This document shows positions 35,847 to 44,024 of a stretch of 64,000 nt of DNA, piece after piece. Positions within the stretch are counted from its first letter, which is position 1, and each line of letters opens with the position of its first letter. The position numbers and the translations under genes are program-made. The notes under the pieces are model-generated. The model was not told the DNA's origin and ran no database searches. It saw nothing but the letters and a program-made list of their open reading frames with translations. Source of the DNA: Actinopolyspora alba (GTDB taxonomy: Bacteria; Actinomycetota; Actinomycetes; Mycobacteriales; Pseudonocardiaceae); assembly GCF_900112765.1 (NCBI RefSeq), contig NZ_FOMZ01000020.1, forward strand, positions 1 through 64,000, in the 5' to 3' direction.

Positions 35847-37136
35847 GTGGGCAGCACGACCAGCGACAGCACGGACGGACACCGAAACCGAACCCTGTGG
35901 CCGAGAATGTGGCGAACACTCACGACGACAGGCGAATCCCCACACACCACGACGAACCGGAACGGACAGCTGGAAGCGGTCCCGGACGGTCGCATCCCGC
36001 TCTGGCGGGCGCACAACGGACTACGCGTGATGACCCTGATCTACGCCTTCGCGTGGTTCCTGGTCATGCTGCCCGACTACCGCGAACCGGTGCTGGGGTC
36101 CGCGATCATGGCATCGATGGTGGCCTGGACCGCGTTCACCATCTGGCGCTACAGCAAACCGTCGGGACGCACGAAACGGCTGGTGCTGCTGGACCAGTTC
36201 GTCACGACGGGACTGTTCGGGCTCTGCTACTTCGTACTCACCGAGCACCAGCTGGAACAGGGGCTGCCGACCGTGGTCACCATGTGGCACGCCTCGATGG
36301 TCACCGCCGCGGCGGTACGGTGCGGCATGCCGGGAGGGTTCGTGAGCGGCGCGGCCGCGGCGGCGGCCAATTTCGCCATGCGCGGTTACATCGACTCCAA
36401 CATGTGGATGGACACGGCGCTGCACCTGGTGATCGGACTGCTGCTGGGGCTCGCCTCGGAAACGGCCAAGCATTCCACCCGACGGCTGGCCAGAGCACTG
36501 CGCGCCGAGGCGGCCACGGCCGAACGCGAGCGGTTGGCACGCGACATCCACGACAGCGTGCTCCAGGTGCTGGCACGAGTGCGACGCCGGGGTGGTGAGC
36601 TCGGCGGCGAAGCCGCCGAACTGGCCACCATGGCCGGTGAGCAGGAGACGGCCCTACGCACCCTGGTCTCCACCGGCCCGGCCGAACGCGGCGGGACGAG
36701 CACGGACCTGGCCGCGCGCCTCCGAGCGTTCGAGGGCACGGGGGTCAACGTCTCGGTCCCCGCCACCGAGGTCACGCTGCCGGCGGAAACGATCACCGCC
36801 CTGTGCTCGGTCACCGGCGAGGCCCTCCAGAACGTCGCGGAGCACGCGGGACCGGAGGCACACGCCTGGATCCTGCTGGAGGATCTGGGCTCCGAGATCG
36901 TGCTCAGCGTTCGGGACAACGGTCCAGGTATTCCGGAAGGCAGGCTGGAGGAAGCGGCCGCCGCGGGCAGGATGGGAGTCGCGCAGTCGATCCGCGGTCG
37001 GGTGGAGAGTCTCGGTGGGACTGTCACGTTGGACACCTCGCTCGGTGAGGGAACCGAGTGGGAAATCCATCTCACTCGCACCGATTCGCGGGACCGGACC
37101 GTGCACAGTGGTGGACGGGAACGCGGGAATTACTGA
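35847..37136 (+). CDS. MacS-like sensor histidine kinase
   Basis: Two-component sensor of the NarL-partner (HisKA_3) class; 429 residues. After a soluble N-terminus come about five or six transmembrane segments (residues ~55-200). The H box ERERLARDIHDSVLQVLARV has the phospho-accepting His at ~residue 235. The ATPase part shows ALQNVAEHAG (N box) and VRDNGPGIPEG (G1). The GTG at 35847 is preferred, with GGAAAGGAA upstream; longer starts back to 35685 are possible. The response regulator follows 11 bp after the stop, so the two are a pair. Confidence 0.87.
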   Translation: MGSTTSDSTDGHRNRTLWPRMWRTLTTTGESPHTTTNRNGQLEAVPDGRIPLWRAHNGLRVMTLIYAFAWFLVMLPDYREPVLGSAIMASMVAWTAFTIWRYSKPSGRTKRLVLLDQFVTTGLFGLCYFVLTEHQLEQGLPTVVTMWHASMVTAAAVRCGMPGGFVSGAAAAAANFAMRGYIDSNMWMDTALHLVIGLLLGLASETAKHSTRRLARALRAEAATAERERLARDIHDSVLQVLARVRRRGGELGGEAAELATMAGEQETALRTLVSTGPAERGGTSTDLAARLRAFEGTGVNVSVPATEVTLPAETITALCSVTGEALQNVAEHAGPEAHAWILLEDLGSEIVLSVRDNGPGIPEGRLEEAAAAGRMGVAQSIRGRVESLGGTVTLDTSLGEGTEWEIHLTRTDSRDRTVHSGGRERGNY

Positions 37137-37147
37137 GGAGCGAGAAC

Positions 37148-37825
37148 ATGACGGGGTCGGAGATTTCGGTGATGGTGGTCGACGACCACCCGATCTGGCG
37201 AGACGGAGTGGCGCGGGACCTCACCGAACGGGGATTCCGCATCAGCGCCACCACCGGCGACGCGGTCTCGGCACTGCGCATCTCACGGACCGTGCACCCG
37301 GACGTGGTGCTGATGGACCTCAATCTGGGCGACACCTCCGGGGTGGAGGCGACCCGCCAGATCACCCAGGAGATCCCCGGAACCAGGGTCCTGGTGCTCT
37401 CGGCCAGTGGCGAGCACGCCGACGTGCTGGAGGCCGTCAAGGCAGGGGCCTCGGGGTACCTGGTCAAGTCGGCCTCCGTGGACGAGCTGGTGGACGCGGT
37501 ACGACGCACCTCGGTGGGAGACGCGGTGTTCACCGCCGGTCTGGCGGGCCTGGTGCTCGGTGAGTACCGGCGGATGGCGGTCACCCCGGACGACTCGGAC
37601 CCGGACCCGCCGCGGCTGACCGAGCGGGAAACGGACGTGCTGCGGCAGGTCGCCAAGGGGCTGACCGCACGCCAGATCGCGAACAAGCTGGTGATCTCGC
37701 ACCGCACGGTCGAGAACCACGTGCAGTCCACACTGCGCAAGCTGCAACTGCACAACCGGGTGGAACTCGCCCGCTACGCGATCGAGCACGGGCTCGACCA
37801 GGAGGGCGAGGCTCCACCGGATTGA
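37148..37825 (+). CDS. NarL/LuxR family response regulator
   Basis: Receiver plus DNA-binding regulator; 225 residues. The receiver has the acidic pair VVDDHPIW and phospho-Asp 57 in DVVLMDLNL, with the conserved Lys in GYLVKSAS. The LuxR-type helix-turn-helix (~155-215) reads LTERETDVLRQVAKGLTARQ then IANKL. ATG with GAGGAG upstream, directly behind its cognate kinase gene. Targets unknown. Confidence 0.93.
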   Translation: MTGSEISVMVVDDHPIWRDGVARDLTERGFRISATTGDAVSALRISRTVHPDVVLMDLNLGDTSGVEATRQITQEIPGTRVLVLSASGEHADVLEAVKAGASGYLVKSASVDELVDAVRRTSVGDAVFTAGLAGLVLGEYRRMAVTPDDSDPDPPRLTERETDVLRQVAKGLTARQIANKLVISHRTVENHVQSTLRKLQLHNRVELARYAIEHGLDQEGEAPPD

Positions 37826-37850
37826 AGCCTCCCCTAACCGGTGGAGCTTC
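37808..37850. terminator. Bidirectional hairpin between response regulator and ptsI
   Basis: GAGGCTCCACCGG pairs with CCGGTGGAGCTTC, a 13-bp stem with one G-U pair and a 17-nt loop. The left arm overlaps the last codons and stop of the response regulator. It lies between convergent genes. Confidence 0.7.
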
Positions 37851-37874
37851 GTGCGCACGACGAGTCGGCCGGGT

Positions 37875-39512
37875 TCATTCGAACGCCGCACGCGCCGCCG
37901 CCTTGGCTCCGGCGGCGTCCGACGCGGCGAGCGCTGCCTCGGCGGCTCGTTCACAGGCTCGCAGCGAGACACCGGCAACCGCCGATCCCACGGCGGGAAC
38001 GGCCGTGGCGACCATGGACAGACTGCTCACGCCCAGCCCCACGAGCACCCGGCCGAGCAGCGGATCTGCGGCCGCTTCACCACAGACCCCGACCGACTTG
38101 CCCGTCTCGACCCCGGCACGACCGATCATCGCGATCAACCGCAGCAGGGCGGGCTGCCAGGGGTCGTTCAGCCCCGCCAGCGCGCCGAGCTGTCGATCGG
38201 CGGCGAACACGTACTGCGCCAGGTCGTTGGTACCGATGCTGACGAAGTCGACCGCTTCGAGCAGTTCTCCGGCGATCAACGCCGCCGCGGGCACCTCGAC
38301 CATCGCACCGACACGGGCGATCCCGGCCGTCCTGGCACGTTCGGAGAACCAGGCGGCCTCCTCCGGGGTGGCCACCATGGGAGCCATCACCGAGACGTCC
38401 GCGCCCGAGTCCCCCGCGGCCGCCGCGATGGCGGCCAGCTGCCGGTCGAGCACCTCCGGCCGGTCGAACGCCACCCGCAACCCGCGCACGCCCAGCGCCG
38501 GGTTGGGCTCGGCACCGGTTTCCAGGAATCCCAACGGTTTGTCGGCACCCGCGTCCAGCGTGCGCACCACGACGGGTTTCCCGGCGAACGGTTCGAGCAC
38601 CTCCGCGTAAGCCGCCCGCTGGGTGGCGACGTCCGGTTCGTCCTCGGCCGCGAGGTAGCAGAACTCGGTGCGGAACAGCCCGACTCCCTCGGCCCGCGCG
38701 GAGACGGCTGCCGCCGTGTCCGCGGCCGCGCCCACGTTGGCGAGGATCTTGACCCGAGTTCCGTCCGAGGTGCCGCCGCTGCCGGTCCAGTTCACCGTGT
38801 CGGTCCGTTCGGCGGCACGGACCTCGACCCGCTCCTCCGACAGTCCGACCGCGCCGCTGTCGCCGTCGACCTCGGCAGCGATCGCGGAGGTCCCGGCGAG
38901 CAGTCCGCGCACCGCCACCACGGCGGGGATTCCCAACGAGCGGGCGAGAATCGCGGTGTGACTGGTGGGGCCGCCCTCCTCGGTCACCAGGGCCAGCACG
39001 AGGTCCGGATCGAGATCAGCGGTGTCCGCGGGCGCCAGGTCCCGCGCGAGCAGCACGCTGGGCTCCAGCAGGGTGGGAACGCCGGGAGGCCGCACACCGA
39101 GCAGTTCGGCGATGATCCGGTCCCGCACGTCGTGCACGTCACGCACCCGTTCGGCCAGGTAGCCACCGGTGGCCCGCAGGGACTCCGCGAACTCGTCGGC
39201 GGCCTCCAGCACGGCCCGCGGCGCGGGTACCGCGCGCTGGTTCACGAGCTGCTCGGCACGCGAGCTCAACGAGGGATCCATCGCCATCGCGGCGGTGGTC
39301 TCCAGGACGGCCTTGGCGTCTCCCTCGACACCCGCGGCGCGTGCGAACAGTCCGTCGGCCACGGCTTGGGCGGCGGGTGAGATCCGCGCGGCCTCGGCTC
39401 CCGGATCCGTCACGGCGGGGGAGGCGGGGGGTTCGGGCAGGGGCTCGGCGACCCGGACCACCGGGCCGGCGGCCTGACCGTTGCTGACGCCGACACCACT
39501 CAATCGCAACAT
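37875..39512 (-). CDS. ptsI: Phosphoenolpyruvate-protein phosphotransferase (PTS enzyme I)
   Basis: Transfers phosphate from PEP to HPr at the start of the sugar phosphotransferase system; 545 residues, slightly short for enzyme I (~570). The phosphorylated His 185 is in EEGGPTSHTAILARSLGIPA, and PEP-binding motifs are GVGLFRTEFCYL, IGTNDLAQYVFAADR and the C-terminal SVGVCGEAAADPLL with the active-site Cys. The Ala-rich C-terminus is typical of actinomycetes. The start codon lies inside a DasR-like palindrome. Natural substrates in this system are often N-acetylglucosamine. Confidence 0.95.
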   Translation of the reverse strand: MLRLSGVGVSNGQAAGPVVRVAEPLPEPPASPAVTDPGAEAARISPAAQAVADGLFARAAGVEGDAKAVLETTAAMAMDPSLSSRAEQLVNQRAVPAPRAVLEAADEFAESLRATGGYLAERVRDVHDVRDRIIAELLGVRPPGVPTLLEPSVLLARDLAPADTADLDPDLVLALVTEEGGPTSHTAILARSLGIPAVVAVRGLLAGTSAIAAEVDGDSGAVGLSEERVEVRAAERTDTVNWTGSGGTSDGTRVKILANVGAAADTAAAVSARAEGVGLFRTEFCYLAAEDEPDVATQRAAYAEVLEPFAGKPVVVRTLDAGADKPLGFLETGAEPNPALGVRGLRVAFDRPEVLDRQLAAIAAAAGDSGADVSVMAPMVATPEEAAWFSERARTAGIARVGAMVEVPAAALIAGELLEAVDFVSIGTNDLAQYVFAADRQLGALAGLNDPWQPALLRLIAMIGRAGVETGKSVGVCGEAAADPLLGRVLVGLGVSSLSMVATAVPAVGSAVAGVSLRACERAAEAALAASDAAGAKAAARAAFE

Positions 39513-39524
39513 GGTCTAGACCAT
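39511..39524. promoter_or_regulatory. DasR-like operator (dre) over the ptsI start codon
   Basis: Perfect 14-bp palindrome ATGGTCTAGACCAT, whose TGGTCTAGACCA core equals the core of the Streptomyces DasR responsive element. It overlaps the ATG of ptsI (39510-39512). DasR represses pts and chitin genes and is released by glucosamine-phosphate ligands. A DasR homologue is not encoded in this window. Confidence 0.75.
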
Positions 39525-39751
39525 ACCTTTCGGCTAGCTGTTCCCGCGACGCCGAGCCTCCCGACGCCGTACGGGCTCACGGGAACACGAAACCCGTTCG
39601 AACGAAACAGCGACCACTCGCCCGGACAGGAACAACTCGGCGCGCGAGGGAACTTACTTCACTCGAACGAACCAGCGGGCTGCCGACAATAGGTAACTCA
39701 TGAGTAGCCGCACGGATCCCTGTCCCTCGTACTGACCAGCAGGCTGGAGAC

Positions 39752-40081
39752 ATGACACAACGAAACGTGACACACTCGCGAACCGTCGAACACTCCCGAG
39801 CACACCTCGCCGGCTCGGCCCGGCGGGTTCTCCGGCTCTCGCTGGGTGAACCGGTGGACACCAGCTTCGTCCCCCCGGAAACCGTCCCGAGGGCGGCCGC
39901 CACGGAGCCCACCACGGCTGACCAGTCGAGCCGGGAAGGCGGGAGCACGGTCACCACCGGACCGAAGAACACCAGGTTGACACTCGTGACCCGACTCCCG
40001 TACCGCACCGGACGGTTACGCAGACACCACGCGGACGGAAGGCATCGGAGAGTCCGCCCTTCCCCCGGCGGATCCGGCTGA
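39752..40081 (+). CDS. Small basic protein of unknown function (tentative)
   Basis: 109 residues, Arg/Thr-rich, without recognisable domain. Support is limited: ATG with GGAG very close upstream, an AT-richer candidate promoter area before it (GGTAACTCATGAGTAG near 39692), and a perfect hairpin 50 bp after the stop. The C-terminal RLRRHHADGRHRRVRPS looks like read-through of GC-rich non-coding sequence. It could be spurious. Confidence 0.3.
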   Translation: MTQRNVTHSRTVEHSRAHLAGSARRVLRLSLGEPVDTSFVPPETVPRAAATEPTTADQSSREGGSTVTTGPKNTRLTLVTRLPYRTGRLRRHHADGRHRRVRPSPGGSG

Positions 40082-40131
40082 GCTCTCTCGCACGATTCGC
40101 GTATTTCGAACCGAATCCACCCGTTAACCAC

Positions 40132-40147
40132 ACCCCCGTTCGGGGGT
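40132..40147 (+). terminator. Short GC hairpin
   Basis: Perfect ACCCCCG-TT-CGGGGGT dyad followed by TAT. It would terminate transcription coming from the small upstream frame. Confidence 0.5.
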
Positions 40148-40241
40148 TATTGGGAGCGGAATCGCACCGTTCTCGGGTTCCTCGGGGTCACACTGGAATG
40201 GTTGCAGCTCGTCGATATCGCGCCATCGGCGATCGCAACAG

Positions 40242-40281
40242 CCGGGGCCGGTCGTAACGCCCCCCGTACGGCCGGCCCCGG
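40242..40281 (-). terminator. Hairpin after the glutaredoxin-like gene
   Basis: Perfect 10-bp arms CCGGGGCCGG / CCGGCCCCGG (40242-40251, 40272-40281) with further CGTA/TACG pairing inside. It lies 21 bp beyond the stop of the minus-strand glutaredoxin gene. Confidence 0.7.
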
Positions 40282-40302
40282 TCCTCGGCCCGGAAGCCGC
40301 GA

Positions 40303-40749
40303 TCAGGAATCGCGCAACCGCAACGCCCGAAGCGCACCGTTCACCAGGCCCGGTTCGCTCTCCGGTAGCGCGGCGGGAGCGTGCGTCGCCGCGGCCTCGC
40401 GCACGGCCTCGGCGGAAGGGTTGACCGCCGACCAGGAGCCGATCACCACGGTGGGAACCGTCTCGTTGCCGTCGGCGAGCTCCCGGACAGCGGCGGCCGC
40501 CCGTTCGTCCTGCCAGATGTCGGTCTCCTCGAAGCTCACGCCGTGTCTGCGCAGCCCGGCGCGCAACGAGATGCAGAACGGGCAGCCCGGGCGGGTGTAG
40601 ACCAGCACCTCGCCGTCCTTCCCGGCTTCCCCGTCCGGCCGGTGCTCCCCGTCAGCAGCGTGTTCCCCCGCGGCAGCGTGGTTCGGTCCCTCACCGCCAG
40701 ATCGCACGCCCCGCTCGTCGGGATCACTCGGGTTCTGCCGCCACGACAT
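40303..40749 (-). CDS. Glutaredoxin-like / mycoredoxin-like protein
   Basis: 148 residues. The N-terminal ~45 residues are disordered (Gly/Glu/His-rich), followed by a glutaredoxin fold with the redox motif EVLVYTRPGCPFCISLR (Cys56, Cys59). The cis-proline region NETVPTVVIGSW matches glutaredoxin/NrdH-type proteins. In actinomycetes such proteins reduce mycothiol mixed disulfides. ATG 40747-40749 with GGAGGTG upstream. The N-terminal extension is unusual for a glutaredoxin. Confidence 0.85.
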   Translation of the reverse strand: MSWRQNPSDPDERGVRSGGEGPNHAAAGEHAADGEHRPDGEAGKDGEVLVYTRPGCPFCISLRAGLRRHGVSFEETDIWQDERAAAAVRELADGNETVPTVVIGSWSAVNPSAEAVREAAATHAPAALPESEPGLVNGALRALRLRDS

Positions 40750-40930
40750 CGGACACCTCCGGCTCACTCGTCGTCCTTCTTCGGCACCGCCTCGGGCTCC
40801 CCGCGTCACGCTCTCGCGAGATCACCGGAGACGTGGCGTGATGCTCACTCGGGCTTCTCGGCACCGCGAGCCGACTCCGGTGGCGGATTCCGACCACCGA
40901 ACGCCCTGCTCCACCGTTGGAACACTCCGA

Positions 40931-43082
40931 TCAGCGCACCGATTCCGGTTCCGCTTCGTTCCCGGCCTCCGCTTCGGAGCGGTCGCCCCGTCGCCGCGAC
41001 CGACGCGGCTTTCCGGGTGCCCACCATGACGCATCACCCAGCGACCGCAGCAAAGCGGGTACGAGGATCATTCGCACCACGGTGGCGTCCAACAGCAGCG
41101 CCACGATCATTCCCACCCCGATGAACCGCATCATCGTGACGCTGGAGAACGCGAAGGCTCCGGTGACCACTATCAGCAGCAGGGCGGCGGCTGTGATCAT
41201 CCGGCCGGTCCTGGCCAGCCCGGTGCGCACCGCCTCGGGCGTGTCGGCACCGTGGGCGCGCGCCTCGACCATCCTGGAGAGCAGGAAGACCTCGTAGTCG
41301 GTGGACAGCCCGAACACCACCGAGGCCATCAGCACGACGATGCCGATCGACATGGGGGCGGGAGTGACGTTGATCAGTCCGGCGCCGTGTCCGTCGACGA
41401 AGATCCAGGTGAGCACCCCGAAGGTCGCGGAGAGGCTGAGCACGCTCAGCACCACGGCCTTGATCGGCAGCAGTACCGAACCGAACGCCAGGAACATCAG
41501 CACCAACGTCGCCCCGACGAGCAGCACCGCCACCCACGGCAGGGTTTCCACCGTGTCGCGCAGACTGTCCAGGTTCAGCGCGGTGGTACCGCCGACCAGT
41601 ACCTCGGTGCCGGGTGGCGGGGGCAACGATCTGATCTCGTCGATGGCGTCGTTCGCCCGCCGGCCGAACGTCTCCGTCTCCAGCCCCGCCTTGAGCACCA
41701 CGACCCCGTCCCGGCTGCCCGCGGCGCGCGCCCGTCCGATACCGGGAACCCCACCGACGGCGTCGCCGAAGGAGGCGACCCGCTGCCGCGTGGGCGCGTT
41801 CCGGCCGCCGTCCAGCACGATTCGAACGTTGTCACTGCTCATGGAGGGAAAATCGGCCCGCAGTCTCTCGATGCCCTGCCTGGCCGGATCGTCCTTCGGC
41901 AGGATCCGCTCGTCCGGGGTGCCGAACTCGGTCCGCAGGAACGGCGCTCCCAGCAGCAACAGCACGGCGAGGATCGGGACCGCCGTCAGCATCGGACGTC
42001 TCATCACCGCGTCGGCGAACCGGTACCAGCCACGCCCGGGGTCGGTCTCGGTCCGGCGTTGGCGGCGCCGGGGCACCGCGAGCTTGTCCACCCGGGGACC
42101 GAGCATGCCGAGCACGGCGGGCAACACCGTCAGCGAGATCACCGCCGCCAACGCCACCGAGGACATCCCGCCGTACGCCAGCGAGCGCAGGAAGCTCTGC
42201 GGGAACAGCAACAGGCTGCCCAACGCGATCACCAGCAGCGTGGCGGAGAACGCGACGGTACGTCCGGCGGTCGCCACGCTACGGCGCACGGCGTCCCCGG
42301 TGGAGTTGCCCGCCGCGAGCTCCTCGCGGAACCGACCGACCACGAACAGGCCGTAGTCGATCGCCAGTCCCAGCCCGAGCAGGCTGGCCACGTTGACCGC
42401 GAAGGTGTTGACGTCGGCGAACAGCGTGATCAGGCGCAGCAGCCCCAGCGAACCGAGCACGGCGGCACCGCCGACCAGCACGGGTAGGGCGGCAGCGACG
42501 AGACCACCGAATATGATCACCAGCAGTACCAGCACCACGGGGAGTGAGACGGCCTCGGCCATCGCCAGATCGTGCTTGGAGTGCCTGCTCATCGACGCCT
42601 GCAGCGGGACGCTCCCCGCGACGTCGGTACTCGCTCCGGCCACGTCGAGCCGATCGGCTATCCGCTCGTAGGAGCCGGTCTTGTCCCCCTCACCACCCGC
42701 GAGTCGGATCGTGGCCAGCCCCGTGGTGTGGTCCGCATCGGTCAGTGCGGGGTTCCGGGGTACTCCAGTAGGAGTTGACCTCCCGTACGGCGGAGTCGGG
42801 CAGGTCGGCGAGCGTGCTCCGGATTCGTTCACCCAGTTCGGGGTTGTCAACGGTCCCCCGGTCCACGCTGTAGAGCACCACCACGTCGCCGCTGGAGCCG
42901 AGTACCCGCTCGGCCCGTCGCTGCGCCTCCGCCGCCTCGCTGTCGGGTGACTCGTAACCGCCCTGGGATAATCGGTCGAATACCCCGAAACCCCAGATCC
43001 CGCCCGTAATGACCACCAACAGCACTGTCACCAGCACCGGGAGCCTGCGCCGATACGCGAGGGATCCCCAGGAAGCGAACAC
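40931..43082 (-). pseudogene. MMPL family transporter interrupted by a frameshift
   Basis: RND-superfamily lipid/drug exporter, ~716 residues if restored. The 5' part (43082 to ~42760) encodes FASWGSLAYRRRLPVLVTV and the first periplasmic segment up to REVNSYWSTP. The rest (to 40931) continues in another frame from RNPALTDADHTTGLATIRLA. The junction lies at the GGGG run 42757-42760; removing one base restores one frame. The GTG start has GGAGGT upstream. Both MMPL halves are present (AIDYGLFVVGRFREEL; GLSTDYEVFLLSRMVEARAH), so the lesion is recent, a sequencing error, or programmed. It is divergent from a TetR gene. Confidence 0.85.
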
Positions 43083-43140
43083 ACGGACCTCCGGCTGCGC
43101 GGTCGGGGCCGTACAGTGGCTACGACCCGGCCATTCCCGA

Positions 43141-43155
43141 GTTAACGGCGTTTAC
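43141..43155. promoter_or_regulatory. Candidate TetR operator between mmpL and tetR
   Basis: GTTAACGGCGTTTAC is a near-perfect 15-bp palindrome (one mismatched pair) in the 125-bp divergent spacer. The position fits autoregulation by the TetR protein and control of the MMPL gene. Confidence 0.5.
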
Positions 43156-43207
43156 TTCGCACCACTGTAGCGATGAACTCCGAGATGAGCACCCGATGGA
43201 GTGACAC

Positions 43208-43972
43208 ATGAACGGAGTCACTCGACGTGAACAGCTGCGTGCTGCCACGGAACTCGACATCCGCAGGCACGCGCGCGAACTGCTGGTCCGCGAGGGACAG
43301 GAAGCGGTGACGCTACGCGCGATCGCACGTGAGCTCGGCATCACCGCGCCCGCGCTGTACCGCTACTACGACTCCCGCGAGGACCTGCTCCACCGGCTCT
43401 CCGAGGACATCTGCGACGACCTCTCGGCGGAGCTGAGCGAGACGATGCGCGGCATCGAGGACGACCACCTGAGCAAGGTGTTCGCGGTCTGCCGGGGTTT
43501 CCGGAGCTGGGCGCTGACACATCCACGGGAGTTCGGGTTGGTGTTCGCCACCCCGGGCGGCAACGCTGGTGCGAACGCCGGTGTCGACGCTCGGGAACCC
43601 GCCCCCACGGCGACGACAGTGCCAGCCACGCGCAGCGACGAGCTGGGCAGCGTCTTCCTCGGCGTGGTCGGCCCGCTCATGGCGGAGGGAGCCAACAACT
43701 CGCCACCACCCCGGATTCCCGAAGAGCTGCGGGCCGGACTCGCGGACAGCCAGCGCGACCTGGCGGCGGCCTTCAACACGCACGGCATCGAAATGCCCCC
43801 GGAGGCGCTCAGCGCCGAGGCGGTCTACATGCTGCTGCGCTGGTGGGCGAGGCTCTACGGCCAGGTCGCGCTGGAGGTTTTCGAGAAATTCCCCTTCGAC
43901 GTCAGCCACGCCGACCGGCTGTTCGAGTCGATGCTGGAGGAACTCGGCAGGGAAGCCGGACTGTACCGGTAG
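43208..43972 (+). CDS. TetR/AcrR family transcriptional regulator
   Basis: 254 residues. N-terminal DNA-binding domain with TLRAIARELGITAPALYRYY at ~35-54, followed by a ligand-binding domain of the TetR_C_13-like kind (FRSWALTHPREFGLVFATPG). A short Ala/Pro/Thr-rich insert lies at ~120-140. ATG with GATGGAG upstream. Divergent from the frameshifted MMPL gene, which it probably represses. The ligand may be a lipid or toxic hydrophobic compound, by family analogy. Confidence 0.9.
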   Translation: MNGVTRREQLRAATELDIRRHARELLVREGQEAVTLRAIARELGITAPALYRYYDSREDLLHRLSEDICDDLSAELSETMRGIEDDHLSKVFAVCRGFRSWALTHPREFGLVFATPGGNAGANAGVDAREPAPTATTVPATRSDELGSVFLGVVGPLMAEGANNSPPPRIPEELRAGLADSQRDLAAAFNTHGIEMPPEALSAEAVYMLLRWWARLYGQVALEVFEKFPFDVSHADRLFESMLEELGREAGLYR

Positions 43973-44024
43973 CGGGTTCCCGGATCAACGGAACACCTCC
44001 GGCCGGGCGCCGAGGAGGGGAGCT

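Noticed and set aside
39577-40131. 184-codon minus-strand frame after ptsI
   Set aside because: Composition resembles antisense noise, no family, no good start; the opposite small frame is at best tentative.
40931-43082. MMPL locus as two separate genes
   Set aside because: The two frames match adjacent parts of one MMPL protein with no ribosome binding site for the second, so one broken gene is the simpler reading.
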